A stretch of 64,000 bases of DNA from Sinorhizobium saheli (GTDB lineage Bacteria; Pseudomonadota; Alphaproteobacteria; Rhizobiales; Rhizobiaceae), in assembly GCF_001651875.1 (NCBI RefSeq), contig NZ_LNQB01000073.1, positions 186,001 through 250,000 of the forward strand. The letters are read 5' to 3'. Position 1 is the first letter of the stretch. The number at the start of each line of letters is the position of its first letter. Shown here piece by piece: positions 51,320 through 61,282 of this stretch. The notes below the pieces were generated by a model. The model saw only the letters and a program-made list of their open reading frames with translations, was not told where the DNA came from and did no database searches. Made by a program: the position numbers and the translations under genes.

Positions 51320-52327
51320 CTACGCCGCGAGGGCGTCGGTTACGCGCACGTCGCCGACATGCATGCGGTTCCAGTTGCGTATCGAATGGTTGGCCTGAGC
51401 CATCAGGCCCGCATGGATTTCCGGCTCATCCGCAAAGAAGCGCGCGAGCGTTGCCGCGACCATCGCCTCGGCGGCGCGGGTCGCTCCATCCTCGCATTTG
51501 AGCGCGATGCCGATGCCCTTCTCCGGGATCGCGGCGCAGAAGACCCCCTCGGCGCCGGTCTTGGCAAAGATGCGGCCGGGCGCGAGCTTCATCAGCCGCG
51601 TGCAGGCGCGTTTGGTGCCGGCGACGTAGAAGGGCTCGGCCATGCAGGCGTCGATGAGCCGCCTCGAGGCACGGGCCCGCCCCGGCCCGAGGCCTATGCC
51701 GGTCGCCATCCTGGCGAAACCATGGGCAAGCCCCTTCAGCGGTACGGCATAGGTCGGGATCGAGCAGCCGTCGACGCCGCAATTGTCGCGCGCGAGGATC
51801 GCTCCGGTCAGGCTCGCCATGACGCCGCGGATTTCCTGCTGGAGCGGATGATCGTAGCCGATATAGCCGCTCACCTCGGTGCCGGAATGGCAACAGGCAC
51901 AGATGAAGCCGGCATGCTTGCCGGAGCAATTGTTGTGAAGCGCGCTCGGGGCTTCGAGCGAACGCGCCTGCGCAATCAGCGTCTTCTGGTCCGAGGACCA
52001 ATGAGCGCCGCATTCGAGCGCATGGTGGTCGCGCCCGGCCGCCGCCAGCATCTCGGCCGCGAGCGCCACGTGTTCCGGCTCGCCCGAATGCGAGGAGCAG
52101 GCAAGCGCCAGAGCCTTGGCGCCGAAGCCGTAGGCGTCGGCCGCGCCGCTCTCCACCAGGGGCAGGGCCTGCATCGCCTTGCAGGCGGATCGGGGGAAGA
52201 CGGCGGCGTCCGTTTCACCAAGCGAGAGCAGCGTCCTGCCGTCACCGTCGACGGCGACGACCGTGCCGCGATGGCGGCTTTCGACCAGGTTTCCGCGCGT
52301 CACTTCGACCAGAACGGGATTCGACAT
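51320..52327 (-). CDS. L-asparaginase, class 3 (Rhizobium etli ReAV type)
   Basis: A 335-residue enzyme hydrolysing asparagine to aspartate and ammonia. It is of the Rhizobium etli asparaginase II type, unrelated to E. coli AnsA/AnsB and built on a serine-lactamase-like fold. The catalytic residues are in place: Ser47 and Lys50 (PRSACKAMQ), Ser79 or Ser81 in CSSHSGE, and zinc-site residues Cys134, Lys137 (NNCSGKHAG) and Cys188 (GVDGCSIP), one number below their ReAV equivalents (48, 51, 80, 135, 138, 189 from memory). Free-living rhizobia use it to grow on asparagine. The ansA/ansB naming differs among strains, so no symbol is given. Confidence 0.94.
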   Translation of the reverse strand: MSNPVLVEVTRGNLVESRHRGTVVAVDGDGRTLLSLGETDAAVFPRSACKAMQALPLVESGAADAYGFGAKALALACSSHSGEPEHVALAAEMLAAAGRDHHALECGAHWSSDQKTLIAQARSLEAPSALHNNCSGKHAGFICACCHSGTEVSGYIGYDHPLQQEIRGVMASLTGAILARDNCGVDGCSIPTYAVPLKGLAHGFARMATGIGLGPGRARASRRLIDACMAEPFYVAGTKRACTRLMKLAPGRIFAKTGAEGVFCAAIPEKGIGIALKCEDGATRAAEAMVAATLARFFADEPEIHAGLMAQANHSIRNWNRMHVGDVRVTDALAA

Positions 52328-52487
52328 GCCCTGCCCTCAATTTTCCAAGTTTTAGCTACTGCATGATTCTCTCAATCGGAATCAATTTACGCAGCCATTC
52401 AAAGTGCTTCTGGACCTTTGCGCGTTCGATAAACGAGCGGCGCTCCATGCATCTATCAGGATTCAACCGGAAGAAAAGTCATCGGTC

Positions 52488-53225
52488 ATGAAATACGCCC
52501 GCAGGCTCTTCCTCGCCTTCGCCATGGTCTATCTGCTTCCCGCCCTGACATCGGCCGGTTTCTGGTATTTCAAGGAGCGCCCGCAGAGCTGGCGGGAGGC
52601 AGACTGGTCATCGGCGGGTGTTCTCCCCAAGGCCTCCCTCACCCAGGGGGCGGCGATATACGTCCTTTCGGCCACGACCGGCGGGATGAAGGGCGCGGTG
52701 GCGAGCCATGCATGGATCGTCACCAAGGAGGAAGGAGCACCCGCCTATAGCCGCTATGAAAAGGTCGGTTGGGGCAGGCCGATCCGCAAGAACGCCTATG
52801 AGGCGGATGGCCGCTGGTACTCGAACGAACCGCGCATCGTCGTCGCCCTCAGGGGCGAGGTCGCGAAGCGGCTGATTCCGAAGGTCGAGCGGGCGATAGC
52901 CACCTACCCCTATTCGTCGCCCGGCGCCTACCGCCTCTGGCCGGGGCCGAACTCCAACACCTTCGTGGCCCACGTGCTGCGCTCGGTGCCCGAGCTCGAT
53001 GCCGTGCTGCCGCCGGACGCGGTCGGGCGCGACTATCTGCCCGAGGGGCGGTTCTTCGCGATCGATGCCGATGGCCGCGACCTGCATGCGACGCTTTACG
53101 GGCTCGCCGGCATTTCCGCCGGCTGGCGCAGCGGCCTGGAAGTGCATTTCATGGGACTGGTGGCGGGCTTCGACATTGCGAGGCCCGGCGTAAAGATACC
53201 GGCGATCGGCCGGGTCGGGATTTAG
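52488..53225 (+). CDS. DUF3750 domain protein
   Basis: A 245-residue protein with an N-terminal signal anchor (residues 5-26) and a domain with conserved AIYVLSATTGGMKGAVASHAWIVTKEEG and WPGPNSNTFVAHVLRSVPEL, the pattern of DUF3750. The conserved His, Asn and Cys-like positions recall a peptidase-like fold, but I cannot support an activity. Start MKYARRLFLAF at 52488. It is divergent from the asparaginase gene (160 bp). Confidence 0.85.
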   Translation: MKYARRLFLAFAMVYLLPALTSAGFWYFKERPQSWREADWSSAGVLPKASLTQGAAIYVLSATTGGMKGAVASHAWIVTKEEGAPAYSRYEKVGWGRPIRKNAYEADGRWYSNEPRIVVALRGEVAKRLIPKVERAIATYPYSSPGAYRLWPGPNSNTFVAHVLRSVPELDAVLPPDAVGRDYLPEGRFFAIDADGRDLHATLYGLAGISAGWRSGLEVHFMGLVAGFDIARPGVKIPAIGRVGI

Positions 53226-53236
53226 CCGTGAAAAGG

Positions 53237-53262
53237 AAAAGGGCCGCGTTAGCGACCCTTCC
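53237..53262 (-). terminator. Terminator on the minus strand
   Basis: On the minus strand AAGGGTCGC-TAAC-GCGGCCCTT (53239-53260; one C-A mismatch) is followed by TTTTCCTTTT. It ends a transcript containing the 23-codon frame at 53317-53388 and/or the quinone oxidoreductase gene. Confidence 0.6.
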
Positions 53263-53316
53263 ATGAGTTTTGGCCCTGTGAATGGCTGGGCCGGGCGGGC
53301 CCAAGGAAGGTGGGGA

Positions 53317-53388
53317 TCAAGCCGAGGGCTGCCTCGACTCCTTCACCTCTCCGATGCCTGTCACGAGGTCCGAAATCTCATTAGACAT
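53317..53388 (-). CDS. Possible very small protein (23 residues)
   Basis: Frame MSNEISDLVTGIGEVKESRQ plus PSA, stop TGA. The ATG at 53388 has a strong ribosome-binding site, AGGAAGGTGAT, five bases upstream. A terminator lies 55-80 bp downstream. The reading frame is hydrophilic after residue 13. It is 82 bp after the stop of the quinone oxidoreductase gene and could be cotranscribed or have its own promoter. No homology is recognised; the evidence is purely the arrangement. Confidence 0.4.
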   Translation of the reverse strand: MSNEISDLVTGIGEVKESRQPSA

Positions 53389-53470
53389 TGGATCACCTTC
53401 CTTTCTGTTGTTGCCTATCGCTCCAACGTAAGCCGTTCCGGCGCGAATACAAGGGCGGCCATCGTCTTTA

Positions 53471-54472
53471 TCAGGCGATCCGCATCACGATTTTGCCGAT
53501 ATGGCCGCCTTCCTCCATCAGGCCGTGGGCTTCGGCAATCTCCTCGACCGGCAGGACCGCGTGAATGACCGGGGCTACTTCGCCCGATTCCAAGAGCGGC
53601 CAGACGTTTGCCGCGAGGCCGTCGCGGATCGCCTGTTTTTCGGCCGCCGTGCGTGGCCTGAGGGCCGAGCCCATCACATGCAGCCGCTTCGTCAGGATCG
53701 GCGCGATGTTGACATTCTCGACGCGGGCGCCGCCGAGAAAGGCGATGATCGACAGCCGCCCGCCCCTCGCGAGCGAGCCGATATTGCGGTCGAAGTAGCC
53801 CCCGCCGACCATGTCGAGGATGACGTCGATCCCGCGACCGCCGGTTTCCTCGAGGATGACGGCCTTGAAATCCTCCTCGCGATAGTTGATCGCCCGCTTC
53901 GCCCCGAGCGTTTCGCAGGCCGTGCACTTGGCGGCGCTTCCCGCCGTCGCGAAGACCTCCGCACCAAAAGCCTTGGCAAGCTGGATCGCCGCGGTGCCGA
54001 TGCCGCTCGTGCCGCCGTGGACGAGGATCGTTTCGCCCCGTTTCAACCCGGCCATGTCGAAGACGTTGGCCCAGACGGTGAAGAGCGTCTCGGGCAGTGC
54101 CGCCGCCTTCACCGCGTCGTAGCCGCTCGGCCAGTGAAGCGCCTGCGTCGCCGGCACCGCGCAATATTCCGCATAGCCGCCGCCATTGGCGAGCGCGCAG
54201 ACCTTGTCGCCGAGCGAGAAGCCCGTCGCCCCTTCGCCGAGCGCGGCGACTTCCCCCGCGACTTCGAGGCCGAGAACGGGGCTCGCGCCCGGCGGCGGCG
54301 GATAGTCGCCCTTTCGCTGCAGCACGTCCGGCCGGTTGATGCCGAATGCCTCGACGCGGATCAGGATGTCGCCCTCATTCAGCGGCGGCAGCGGCCCGCG
54401 CGCGAGAACCATGTTCTCCGCGCCGCCCGGGCTCGGCAGGTCGACATAGGTCATTTCGGTCGGGAGGGTCAT
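53471..54472 (-). CDS. NAD(P)H quinone oxidoreductase (PIG3-like, MDR family)
   Basis: A 333-residue zinc-less MDR oxidoreductase. The substrate-domain motif [19 protein letters not shown] and cofactor loop [16 protein letters not shown] are typical of quinone reductases of the TP53I3/PIG3 branch. Starting at 54472 ([11 protein letters not shown]) places GAGG eight bases upstream; a longer frame begins at 54496. Probably acts in quinone or enal detoxification. Confidence 0.91.
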   Translation of the reverse strand: MTLPTEMTYVDLPSPGGAENMVLARGPLPPLNEGDILIRVEAFGINRPDVLQRKGDYPPPPGASPVLGLEVAGEVAALGEGATGFSLGDKVCALANGGGYAEYCAVPATQALHWPSGYDAVKAAALPETLFTVWANVFDMAGLKRGETILVHGGTSGIGTAAIQLAKAFGAEVFATAGSAAKCTACETLGAKRAINYREEDFKAVILEETGGRGIDVILDMVGGGYFDRNIGSLARGGRLSIIAFLGGARVENVNIAPILTKRLHVMGSALRPRTAAEKQAIRDGLAANVWPLLESGEVAPVIHAVLPVEEIAEAHGLMEEGGHIGKIVMRIA

Positions 54473-54629
54473 GGCGGCATCCTCGAAAAGCGGCAATCCG
54501 CCTATACCTAACGCATGCCGCGCAGAGTCCGCAGCGGTTTTCTGATAAGGACATGCATAAAGCGCATCGCACCGATCCGTCCAACGCGACGCGCTTTGAG
54601 CCCCTGAAAGATCGCCTTCGACGCGCCGC

Positions 54630-56429
54630 TCAATCCCGGTCGAGCGGCTCCAGCACGAGGCCGTCTTCGCTCGCCTTGGCGCGCGCCTTTATCTCGGCGA
54701 TCCGCTTGCTCACCATCTGGCTGTCGGAGAGGATGAAGCCTTCCGGAAGCTCGAGCACGGCGATGGAACAGCGCATCAGCGGGAAGTCTCGCGTGATGCC
54801 GTCGCGGCCGTAGCCGCTGATTCCGCCCGCGGCCTGATGCTCCGGCGTGTAGAGCTGGCGGACGTCCAAGCGGAAATCGTCGATGAGGCGCATCAGGACC
54901 GTGCGGATTTCCTCCTCGGAGAAACCGCTGACACCGACGAAGAAGTCGTCGCCGCCGACATGGCCGAGGAACTTCTCCTCGCCGATGAAGTGGCGACGCA
55001 AGAGCGCCGCGAACAGGGTGATCGCCAGATCCCCCTTCTGGAAGCCGTAGGCATCGTTGAAGGGTTTGAAATCGTCGAAGTCGCAATAGCAGAAATAGCG
55101 CGTCTGATCGCCGTCGAGGATTGCATCTTGGACATAGTCGCGGATCGCGCGGTTGCCCGGAAGGCCGGTCAGCGGGTTCTGCTCCTGGGCCATCTTGAGC
55201 TGTTTTTCGTTGATGATCTTCAAGAGCGACGAGGCGGAAAGGATGCCGGCGTAGCGCATGTTCTCCGTCAGGATGACGCAGTCGCTGCCGTCCATGCCGG
55301 CGAAAATCTTCAGCATCTCGTCGGCCGGTGTGTCGAGATCAGCGATCGGCGCCGGCGTGACGAAATGCGAAATGCGGCGCTGATAGATGCGGTTCTTCAA
55401 AAGGTCGCGGCCGAAGGGGTGATAGATCATCTCCTTCACGTGATACTCGTGCAGGATGCCGCGCGGCTCGCCATTGGCGTTCAGCACCGGAAAGAAGGCC
55501 CGGCGCGGATTGAGGCGGAAGAGATCGAAGACGGAGTCAAGGTCGTCGCGTTCCTTGACCGCCGGCAGCTGCTCAATCTCCTTCCTGATCAGGATGCTGT
55601 CGAGCGTCGACGAGGGGCGCCGTATGCTGCCTGCCGGTTCGAGATGAGCATAGGTCGGCTGCAACTCGGTGAGATGCGTGGTTGGACGGGCGACGAAATA
55701 GCCCTGCATCAGATCGCAGCCGAGATCGCGGCAGACGAGAAACTCCGCCTCGGTCTCGACGCCCTCGGCAATCACCCGGGTGCCGAGCACATGGGCCATA
55801 TTGACCGTGTGGCGAACGAGGTGGCGCTTGCGGGGATCTGCCTCGATGCCGGAGACGAAATGCCGGTCGATCTTCACATAGTCGACCGGCTGGTCGCAGA
55901 GCAGTTGCAGACCGTTGAAGCCGGCGCCGAAATCATCGATCGCCAGCTTGAAACCGGCAAGCCGTAACTGCCGCACAAGCGCGGAGAAATCCGGCATCTT
56001 GCCGCTGTCGAACCGTTCCGACAGCTCGAAACAAATGGAGGACGGGGCAATGTTGGAACGCTTCAAATGGTTGACGAGGCGCTCGACGATGTCCCCCTCG
56101 CCGCCGACGAGCCGCGAATCGAAATTGAGGAACAGCGTGCGCGCGGAGAAATCCGGAAGCGTTGCAAAGGCAGCGACCGCACGGCTGTTGATCAGGTGCT
56201 CGAGCGCCAGCAACTGCCCCGCGCCCTCGGCCTTGTCGAGCAGTTCGAGCGGCGAGGCAAAGCCCAGGCGCTCGAAGCCTCGCACCAGAGACTCGTAGCC
56301 GAAGACCGCCCCGGTCGTCGCCTCCACGATTGGCTGAAAAGCATTTTCGATCACGAGTTTGGCGAGCGTTATGATCTGGTCGTCGCCGAAGCGGCGAAGC
56401 GACAGGACTTCTACGGGGGCGGCCGACAT
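54630..56429 (-). CDS. EAL-CBS-GGDEF protein (cyclic di-GMP turnover or sensing)
   Basis: A 599-residue cytosolic protein with an unusual order: EAL (about 20-260), tandem CBS-like region (about 280-410) and GGDEF (about 415-570). EAL signatures remain: ESLVRG in place of [32 protein letters not shown] and EGVETEAE, so phosphodiesterase activity is plausible. In the GGDEF domain the site is GGDDF ([10 protein letters not shown]), a permitted variant, and the RxxD inhibitory site is absent. The CBS pair probably senses adenine nucleotides. The net direction of cyclic di-GMP metabolism cannot be set by eye. Confidence 0.92.
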   Translation of the reverse strand: MSAAPVEVLSLRRFGDDQIITLAKLVIENAFQPIVEATTGAVFGYESLVRGFERLGFASPLELLDKAEGAGQLLALEHLINSRAVAAFATLPDFSARTLFLNFDSRLVGGEGDIVERLVNHLKRSNIAPSSICFELSERFDSGKMPDFSALVRQLRLAGFKLAIDDFGAGFNGLQLLCDQPVDYVKIDRHFVSGIEADPRKRHLVRHTVNMAHVLGTRVIAEGVETEAEFLVCRDLGCDLMQGYFVARPTTHLTELQPTYAHLEPAGSIRRPSSTLDSILIRKEIEQLPAVKERDDLDSVFDLFRLNPRRAFFPVLNANGEPRGILHEYHVKEMIYHPFGRDLLKNRIYQRRISHFVTPAPIADLDTPADEMLKIFAGMDGSDCVILTENMRYAGILSASSLLKIINEKQLKMAQEQNPLTGLPGNRAIRDYVQDAILDGDQTRYFCYCDFDDFKPFNDAYGFQKGDLAITLFAALLRRHFIGEEKFLGHVGGDDFFVGVSGFSEEEIRTVLMRLIDDFRLDVRQLYTPEHQAAGGISGYGRDGITRDFPLMRCSIAVLELPEGFILSDSQMVSKRIAEIKARAKASEDGLVLEPLDRD

Positions 56430-56590
56430 GCGGGCTCCAGGGAAAAGATATACGGACGCGCGCCAGCATCGAAGTCATGCGTCAACGAAATCTTTCGCGA
56501 ATGTGAAAGTTTGATGAAGGTTCGGCGCTCGAAGTAGAGCGCGCCGAAACGCACTCGCTTGGGTTGCCGCGATTGTGCGCGCCCGGCGGC

Positions 56591-57139
56591 TCAGCCCCGG
56601 ACGAGAACGCCGAAGGCGATCGCGGCAAGCCCCTGCATGACGAGATCGACCGCCAGGAACAGGCCCAGGATCCAGAGGCTGTCGACCGGCCAGCCGGGGG
56701 CGATGACGAGGCCCGCGAGCAAGGTAACGATCCCACCGATGACCATCCACCCCCAGCCGTGGAGCGGCCGGAGCTTGAACCCGACCCAGATGCGGAAACA
56801 GCCGGCAACGATCAACGCCACCGCCAGGAGGAAGGTCAGGACGGAGGAGGCAAGCAGCGGGTTGACGAAGGCGAAGAGACCCGCTGCCGTATAGAAGGCG
56901 CCGCTCAGCACCCAGTATAGAACGCTCTCCCAGCCCTTGACCTGAAAGGCATGGAGAAGATTGAGCAGGCCGCCGATCAGCATGACGATGCCGACATAGT
57001 AGACGGAAGCGACCGTGGCCATCAGCAGATTGCCGAAGGCAATGCCGCCGAACATGATCAGCAGCACGCCGAGCGCGACGAACCATCCCCATTTTCCGGC
57101 CACGCCCTCTCTGGCGGCCGGATCGTATGCATGGGCCAT
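56591..57139 (-). CDS. HdeD family membrane protein
   Basis: A 182-residue protein with six membrane helices in three repeated pairs (WGWFVALGVLLIMFGGIAFGN, YVGIVMLIGGLLNLLHAF, WVLSGAFYTAAGLFAF), matching the DUF308/HdeD acid-resistance family. The start is ATG 57139 with GGAGG upstream. It is divergent from betI with 144 bp between them. Confidence 0.88.
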   Translation of the reverse strand: MAHAYDPAAREGVAGKWGWFVALGVLLIMFGGIAFGNLLMATVASVYYVGIVMLIGGLLNLLHAFQVKGWESVLYWVLSGAFYTAAGLFAFVNPLLASSVLTFLLAVALIVAGCFRIWVGFKLRPLHGWGWMVIGGIVTLLAGLVIAPGWPVDSLWILGLFLAVDLVMQGLAAIAFGVLVRG

Positions 57140-57233
57140 TTTCAACCTCCAGCCCTTCCGGGAAGCATCGATGCCACCTCGTGATTGAGCCGGATTTTCA
57201 AGCAAAAAGAAAGGAAAAAGCGGCAAATTTTTA

Positions 57234-57253
57234 TTGATTGATGAATCAATCAA
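57234..57253. promoter_or_regulatory. BetI operator palindrome
   Basis: TTGATTGAT-GA-ATCAATCAA: perfect 9 bp arms, 31 bp before betI. TetR-family BetI repressors bind such sites to control choline-to-betaine genes, released by choline. It may also affect the divergent HdeD-like gene. Confidence 0.8.
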
Positions 57254-57283
57254 AAATAGACTGTGCCGTGAGAGGAGCTTGGC

Positions 57284-57871
57284 ATGCCGAGAATTGGAAT
57301 GGAGCCGGTGCGCCGCAAGGCGCTGGTCGATGCGGCGCTGCGCGTGATCGGCGACCAGGGCACGCTCGCCGTCACCATGTCCGAGATCGCCCGGACGGCC
57401 GGCGTCTCGCCGGCGCTCGCGCATCACTATTTCGGCAGCAAGGACCAATTGCTGATCGCGACGATCCGCAGCCTTCTGGCAAAGCTCCGCGACGATGCGG
57501 TGGGCGCGCTGGAGGCGGCGGCAACGCCGCGCGAAAGGGTCAGCGCGCTGATTCGCGTGAGCTTCCGCGCCGACCAGTTCGCTCCCGAAACGGTCGCCGC
57601 CTGGCTCGCCTTCTATTCCGAGGCGCAGCGTTCGGAGGATGTCCGCCGCCTGCTCGTCATCTACGCGCGGCGGCTGCGCTCCAATCTGCTTGCAAGCCTC
57701 AGGACCCTTTGCCCGGCCGATGACGCGGAGCGGATCGCCGAAGGCGCGGCGGCGATGATCGACGGGCTTTACATCCGGCAAAGTCTGAAGTCGGCGCCGA
57801 TCAGCATCGAGGCCTCGATCGCGCTCACGGAAGATTATGTGAATGCGCATTTGCGGGCGAACGGAGGGTGA
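57284..57871 (+). CDS. betI: BetI, choline-responsive TetR repressor
   Basis: A 195-residue TetR-family repressor of the bet genes: HTH at about residues 27-50 (VTMSEIARTAGVSPALAHHYFGSK, the BetI signature) and a helical choline-binding C-domain (VAAWLAFYSEAQRSEDVRRLL). It starts MPRIGMEPVRRKALVDAA, a sequence shared with other BetI proteins. It is the first gene of a betI-betC-betB-betA series, separated from betC by a repeat. The operator palindrome lies upstream. Confidence 0.96.
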   Translation: MPRIGMEPVRRKALVDAALRVIGDQGTLAVTMSEIARTAGVSPALAHHYFGSKDQLLIATIRSLLAKLRDDAVGALEAAATPRERVSALIRVSFRADQFAPETVAAWLAFYSEAQRSEDVRRLLVIYARRLRSNLLASLRTLCPADDAERIAEGAAAMIDGLYIRQSLKSAPISIEASIALTEDYVNAHLRANGG

Positions 57872-57904
57872 GTTGGAGATGAACCTGCCGTTCCTGCAAG
57901 CGGC

Positions 57905-58035
57905 CGCCCCTCATCCGGCTGCCGCCACCTTCTCCCCGCAAGCGGGAGAAGGGATATGCCGCGCCGCCCAAGTCCCCTCTCGCCGCGTGCGGGGAGAGGG
58001 GTAGTCCCCGCGTCAAACCCGGGGAGAAGGGCAAG
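57905..58035. repeat. Palindromic repeat, family 2, between betI and betC
   Basis: GCCCCTCATCCGGCTGCCGCC, ACCTTCTCCCCGCAAGCGGGAGAAGG, then CCCCTCTCGCCGCGTGCGGGGAGAGGGG and GGGGAGAAGGGCAA. Two hairpins are separated by about 25 bp. It lies inside the presumed bet transcript. Confidence 0.8.
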
Positions 58036-58081
58036 ACGCTAACAATCAGGACGCAAATCCAGCCTTCGAGGGACCAACGAC

Positions 58082-59620
58082 GTGACCACCGGAAAGCCGA
58101 ATATCCTGATCATCATGGTCGACCAATTGAACGGAAAGCTCTTTCCGGACGGCCCCGCCGATTTTCTGCATGCGCCGAACCTGAAGGCGCTGGCCGCGCG
58201 CTCGGCGCGCTTCCGCAACAACTACACCTCTTCGCCGCTCTGCGCGCCCGCCCGCGCCTCCTTCATGGCGGGCCAACTGCCGAGCCGCACCCGCGTCTAT
58301 GACAACGCGGCCGAATACCAGTCCTCGATCCCGACCTATGCGCATCACCTGCGGCGGGCCGGCTACTACACCGCCCTTTCCGGCAAGATGCATTTCGTCG
58401 GGCCGGATCAGTTGCACGGCTTCGAGGAACGGCTGACGACCGACATCTACCCGGCGGATTTCGGCTGGACGCCGGATTATCGCAAGCCCGGCGAGCGCAT
58501 CGACTGGTGGTATCACAATCTCGGTTCGGTGACCGGCGCAGGCGTCGCCGAGATCACCAACCAGATGGAATATGACGACGAGGTGGCGTTCCTGGCGAAC
58601 CAGAAGCTCTATCAGCTATCGCGCGAGAACGACGACGACGATCGTCGCCCCTGGTGCCTGACGGTCTCCTTCACCCACCCGCACGATCCCTACGTGGCGC
58701 GGCGCAAGTTCTGGGATCTCTGCGAAGACTGCGAGCACCTCCTGCCGGAGGTGGATGCCATCCCCCTGGAAAATCAGGACCCGCATTCGCAGCGCATCAT
58801 GCATTCCTGCGATTACCGGAACTTCGAGTTGACGGAGGAGAATATCCGCCGCTCACGCCGCGCCTACTTCGCCAATATCTCCTATCTCGACGAAAAGGTC
58901 GGGGAGCTTGTCGATACGCTGACGCGGACGCGGATGCTCGACAACACGCTCATCCTTTTCTGCTCCGACCATGGCGACATGCTCGGCGAGCGCGGGCTGT
59001 GGTTCAAGATGAACTTCTTCGAAGGCTCGGCGCGCGTGCCGCTGATGGTGGTCGGACCGGGCGTCACCGCTGGCCTGCACCTGACACCGACCTCGAACCT
59101 CGACGTGACGCCGACGCTTGCCGATCTGGCCGGCATCTCGATGGACGAGGTGAAGCCCTGGACCGACGGCGTCAGCCTCCTGCCGATGATCAACGGTGCG
59201 GAGCGGACGGAGCCGGTGATGATGGAATACGCGGCCGAGGCTTCCTATGCACCGCTCGTCGCCATCCGCGAAGGCAAGTGGAAATATATCCACTGCGCGC
59301 TCGATCCGGACCAGCTCTACGACCTCGAAGCCGATCCGCTGGAGCTTACCAACCTGGCGGAGAAGCCACGCGGCCCCGTCGATCAGGCGACGCTCACCGC
59401 CTTTCGCGACATGCGCGCCGCCCATTGGGACATGGAGGCCTTCGACGCCGCCGTGCGCGAAAGCCAGGCGCGGCGCTGGGTGGTCTACGAGGCGCTCAGG
59501 AACGGCGCCTATTACCCCTGGGATCACCAGCCGCTGCAGAAGGCATCCGAGCGCTACATGCGCAACCACATGAACCTCGACAATCTCGAGGAATCCAAAC
59601 GCTATCCGCGAGGAGAATGA
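58082..59620 (+). CDS. betC: Choline sulfatase BetC
   Basis: A 512-residue sulfatase hydrolysing choline-O-sulfate to choline and sulfate, the entry point to glycine betaine from this osmolyte. Cys54 in LCAPARASF (C-x-P-x-R) is converted to the catalytic formylglycine; metal ligands appear in IIMVDQ and [10 protein letters not shown]. The C-terminus [15 protein letters not shown] matches S. meliloti BetC, whose Cys54 was demonstrated. GTG start with GAGGGA. It ends one base before betB. Confidence 0.97.
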   Translation: MTTGKPNILIIMVDQLNGKLFPDGPADFLHAPNLKALAARSARFRNNYTSSPLCAPARASFMAGQLPSRTRVYDNAAEYQSSIPTYAHHLRRAGYYTALSGKMHFVGPDQLHGFEERLTTDIYPADFGWTPDYRKPGERIDWWYHNLGSVTGAGVAEITNQMEYDDEVAFLANQKLYQLSRENDDDDRRPWCLTVSFTHPHDPYVARRKFWDLCEDCEHLLPEVDAIPLENQDPHSQRIMHSCDYRNFELTEENIRRSRRAYFANISYLDEKVGELVDTLTRTRMLDNTLILFCSDHGDMLGERGLWFKMNFFEGSARVPLMVVGPGVTAGLHLTPTSNLDVTPTLADLAGISMDEVKPWTDGVSLLPMINGAERTEPVMMEYAAEASYAPLVAIREGKWKYIHCALDPDQLYDLEADPLELTNLAEKPRGPVDQATLTAFRDMRAAHWDMEAFDAAVRESQARRWVVYEALRNGAYYPWDHQPLQKASERYMRNHMNLDNLEESKRYPRGE

Positions 59621-59621
59621 C

Positions 59622-61085
59622 ATGAGAGCCCAACCAAAAGCCTCGCACTTCATCGATGGCGAATATGTCGAGGATGCCGCCGGCACGGTGATCGAGAGCA
59701 TCTACCCGGCGACCGGCGAAGTGATCGCCCGGCTGCATGCGGCAACGCCGGCGATCGTCGAGAAGGCGATCGCCGCCGCCAAGCGGGCGCAGCCGGAATG
59801 GGCGGCGATGAGCCCGACGGCGCGCGGCCGCATCCTGAAGCGCGCCGCCGAAATCATGCGCGAGAAGAACCGCGAGCTCTCCGAACTCGAGACGCTCGAC
59901 ACGGGCAAGCCGATCCAGGAGACGATCGTCGCCGACCCGACCTCGGGCGCCGACAGTTTCGAGTTCTTCGGCGGCATCGCTCCCGCAGCGCTTAACGGCG
60001 ACTATATCCCGCTCGGGCAGGATTTCGCCTATACGAAGCGGGTGCCGCTCGGCGTCTGCGTCGGCATCGGCGCCTGGAACTACCCGCAGCAGATCGCCTG
60101 CTGGAAGGGGGCGCCGGCCCTCGTCGCCGGCAATGCGATGGTCTTCAAGCCGTCGGAGAACACCCCGCTCGGGGCGCTGAAGATCGCCGAGATCCTGATC
60201 GAGGCGGGCCTGCCCAAGGGCCTCTACAACGTCATCCAGGGCGATCGCTCGACAGGGCCGCTGCTCGTCAACCATCCGGACGTCGCCAAGGTGTCGCTGA
60301 CCGGCTCCGTTCCGACCGGCAAAAAGGTAGCGGGGGCGGCCGCGGCCGAACTCAAGCACGTCACCATGGAGCTCGGCGGCAAGTCGCCGCTGATCGTCTT
60401 CGACGATGCCGATCTCGAAAGCGCCATCGGCGGCGCCATGCTCGGCAATTTCTATTCGACCGGCCAGGTCTGCTCGAACGGCACCCGCGTCTTCGTGCAG
60501 CGGAAGATCAAGGACGCCTTTCTCGCCCGGCTCAAGGCACGCACCGAGGCGATCGTCATCGGCGACCCGATGGACGAGGCGACGCAACTCGGGCCGATGG
60601 TCTCGCGCGCGCAGCGCGACAAGGTCTTCGCCTATATCGAGAAGGGCAAGGCCGAAGGCGCGCGGCTGGTCACCGGCGGCGGCATCCCCAACCATGTGAG
60701 CGGCGAAGGCACCTATATCCAGCCGACCGTCTTCGCCGACGTCACCGACGAGATGACGATCGCGCGCGAGGAGATCTTCGGCCCGGTCATGTGCGTGCTC
60801 GACTTCGACGACGAGGCGGAGGTCGTCGCCCGCGCGAATGCGACCGAGTTCGGCCTCTCCGCCGGCGTCTTCACCGCCGACCTCACCCGTGCCCACCGGG
60901 TGGTCGACCAACTCGAGGCCGGCACGCTGTGGATCAACACCTATAATCTCTGCCCGGTCGAAATTCCCTTCGGCGGCTCGAAGCAATCCGGCTTCGGCCG
61001 CGAGAATTCGGCCGCGGCGCTCAATCACTATACCGAGCTCAAGACCGTCTATGTCGGCATGGGGCCAGTGCAGGCGCCGTACTGA
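59622..61085 (+). CDS. betB: Betaine aldehyde dehydrogenase BetB
   Basis: A 487-residue NAD(P)-dependent enzyme converting betaine aldehyde to glycine betaine. Catalytic Glu250 lies in [11 protein letters not shown] and Cys284 in [13 protein letters not shown]. The Rossmann motif is [15 protein letters not shown] 59622 is one base after the betC stop (TGACATG), giving strong coupling. Confidence 0.97.
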   Translation: MRAQPKASHFIDGEYVEDAAGTVIESIYPATGEVIARLHAATPAIVEKAIAAAKRAQPEWAAMSPTARGRILKRAAEIMREKNRELSELETLDTGKPIQETIVADPTSGADSFEFFGGIAPAALNGDYIPLGQDFAYTKRVPLGVCVGIGAWNYPQQIACWKGAPALVAGNAMVFKPSENTPLGALKIAEILIEAGLPKGLYNVIQGDRSTGPLLVNHPDVAKVSLTGSVPTGKKVAGAAAAELKHVTMELGGKSPLIVFDDADLESAIGGAMLGNFYSTGQVCSNGTRVFVQRKIKDAFLARLKARTEAIVIGDPMDEATQLGPMVSRAQRDKVFAYIEKGKAEGARLVTGGGIPNHVSGEGTYIQPTVFADVTDEMTIAREEIFGPVMCVLDFDDEAEVVARANATEFGLSAGVFTADLTRAHRVVDQLEAGTLWINTYNLCPVEIPFGGSKQSGFGRENSAAALNHYTELKTVYVGMGPVQAPY

Positions 61086-61097
61086 GATTTGCAATTT

Positions 61098-61255
61098 TGC
61101 CCCTCACCCTAACCCTCTCCCCGCTCGCGGGGAGAGGGGACTAAGGCAGCTCGGCGAGCGCTTTCTTCGCAAGCGTCAGAGGGAGCGAGACCGCCACCAC
61201 AAGTCCCTTCTCCCCGCGAGCGGGGAGAAGGTGGCGGCAGCCGGATGAGGGGCAA
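61098..61255. repeat. Palindromic repeat, family 2, between betB and betA
   Basis: Left hairpin CCCCTCACCCTAACCCTCTCCCCGCTCGCGGGGAGAGGGG and right hairpin CTTCTCCCCGCGAGCGGGGAGAAGGTGGCGGCAGCCGGATGAGGGGCAA; the right half is the inverse of the left half of the betI-betC copy. The two ends (CCCCTCA...TGAGGGGC) are inverted. Confidence 0.8.
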
Positions 61256-61282
61256 TCCTCGACATACAGAAAGACAACGCTT

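Noticed and set aside
59496-61094. Minus-strand frame opposite betB
   Set aside because: Antisense shadow of an enzyme with intact catalytic residues.
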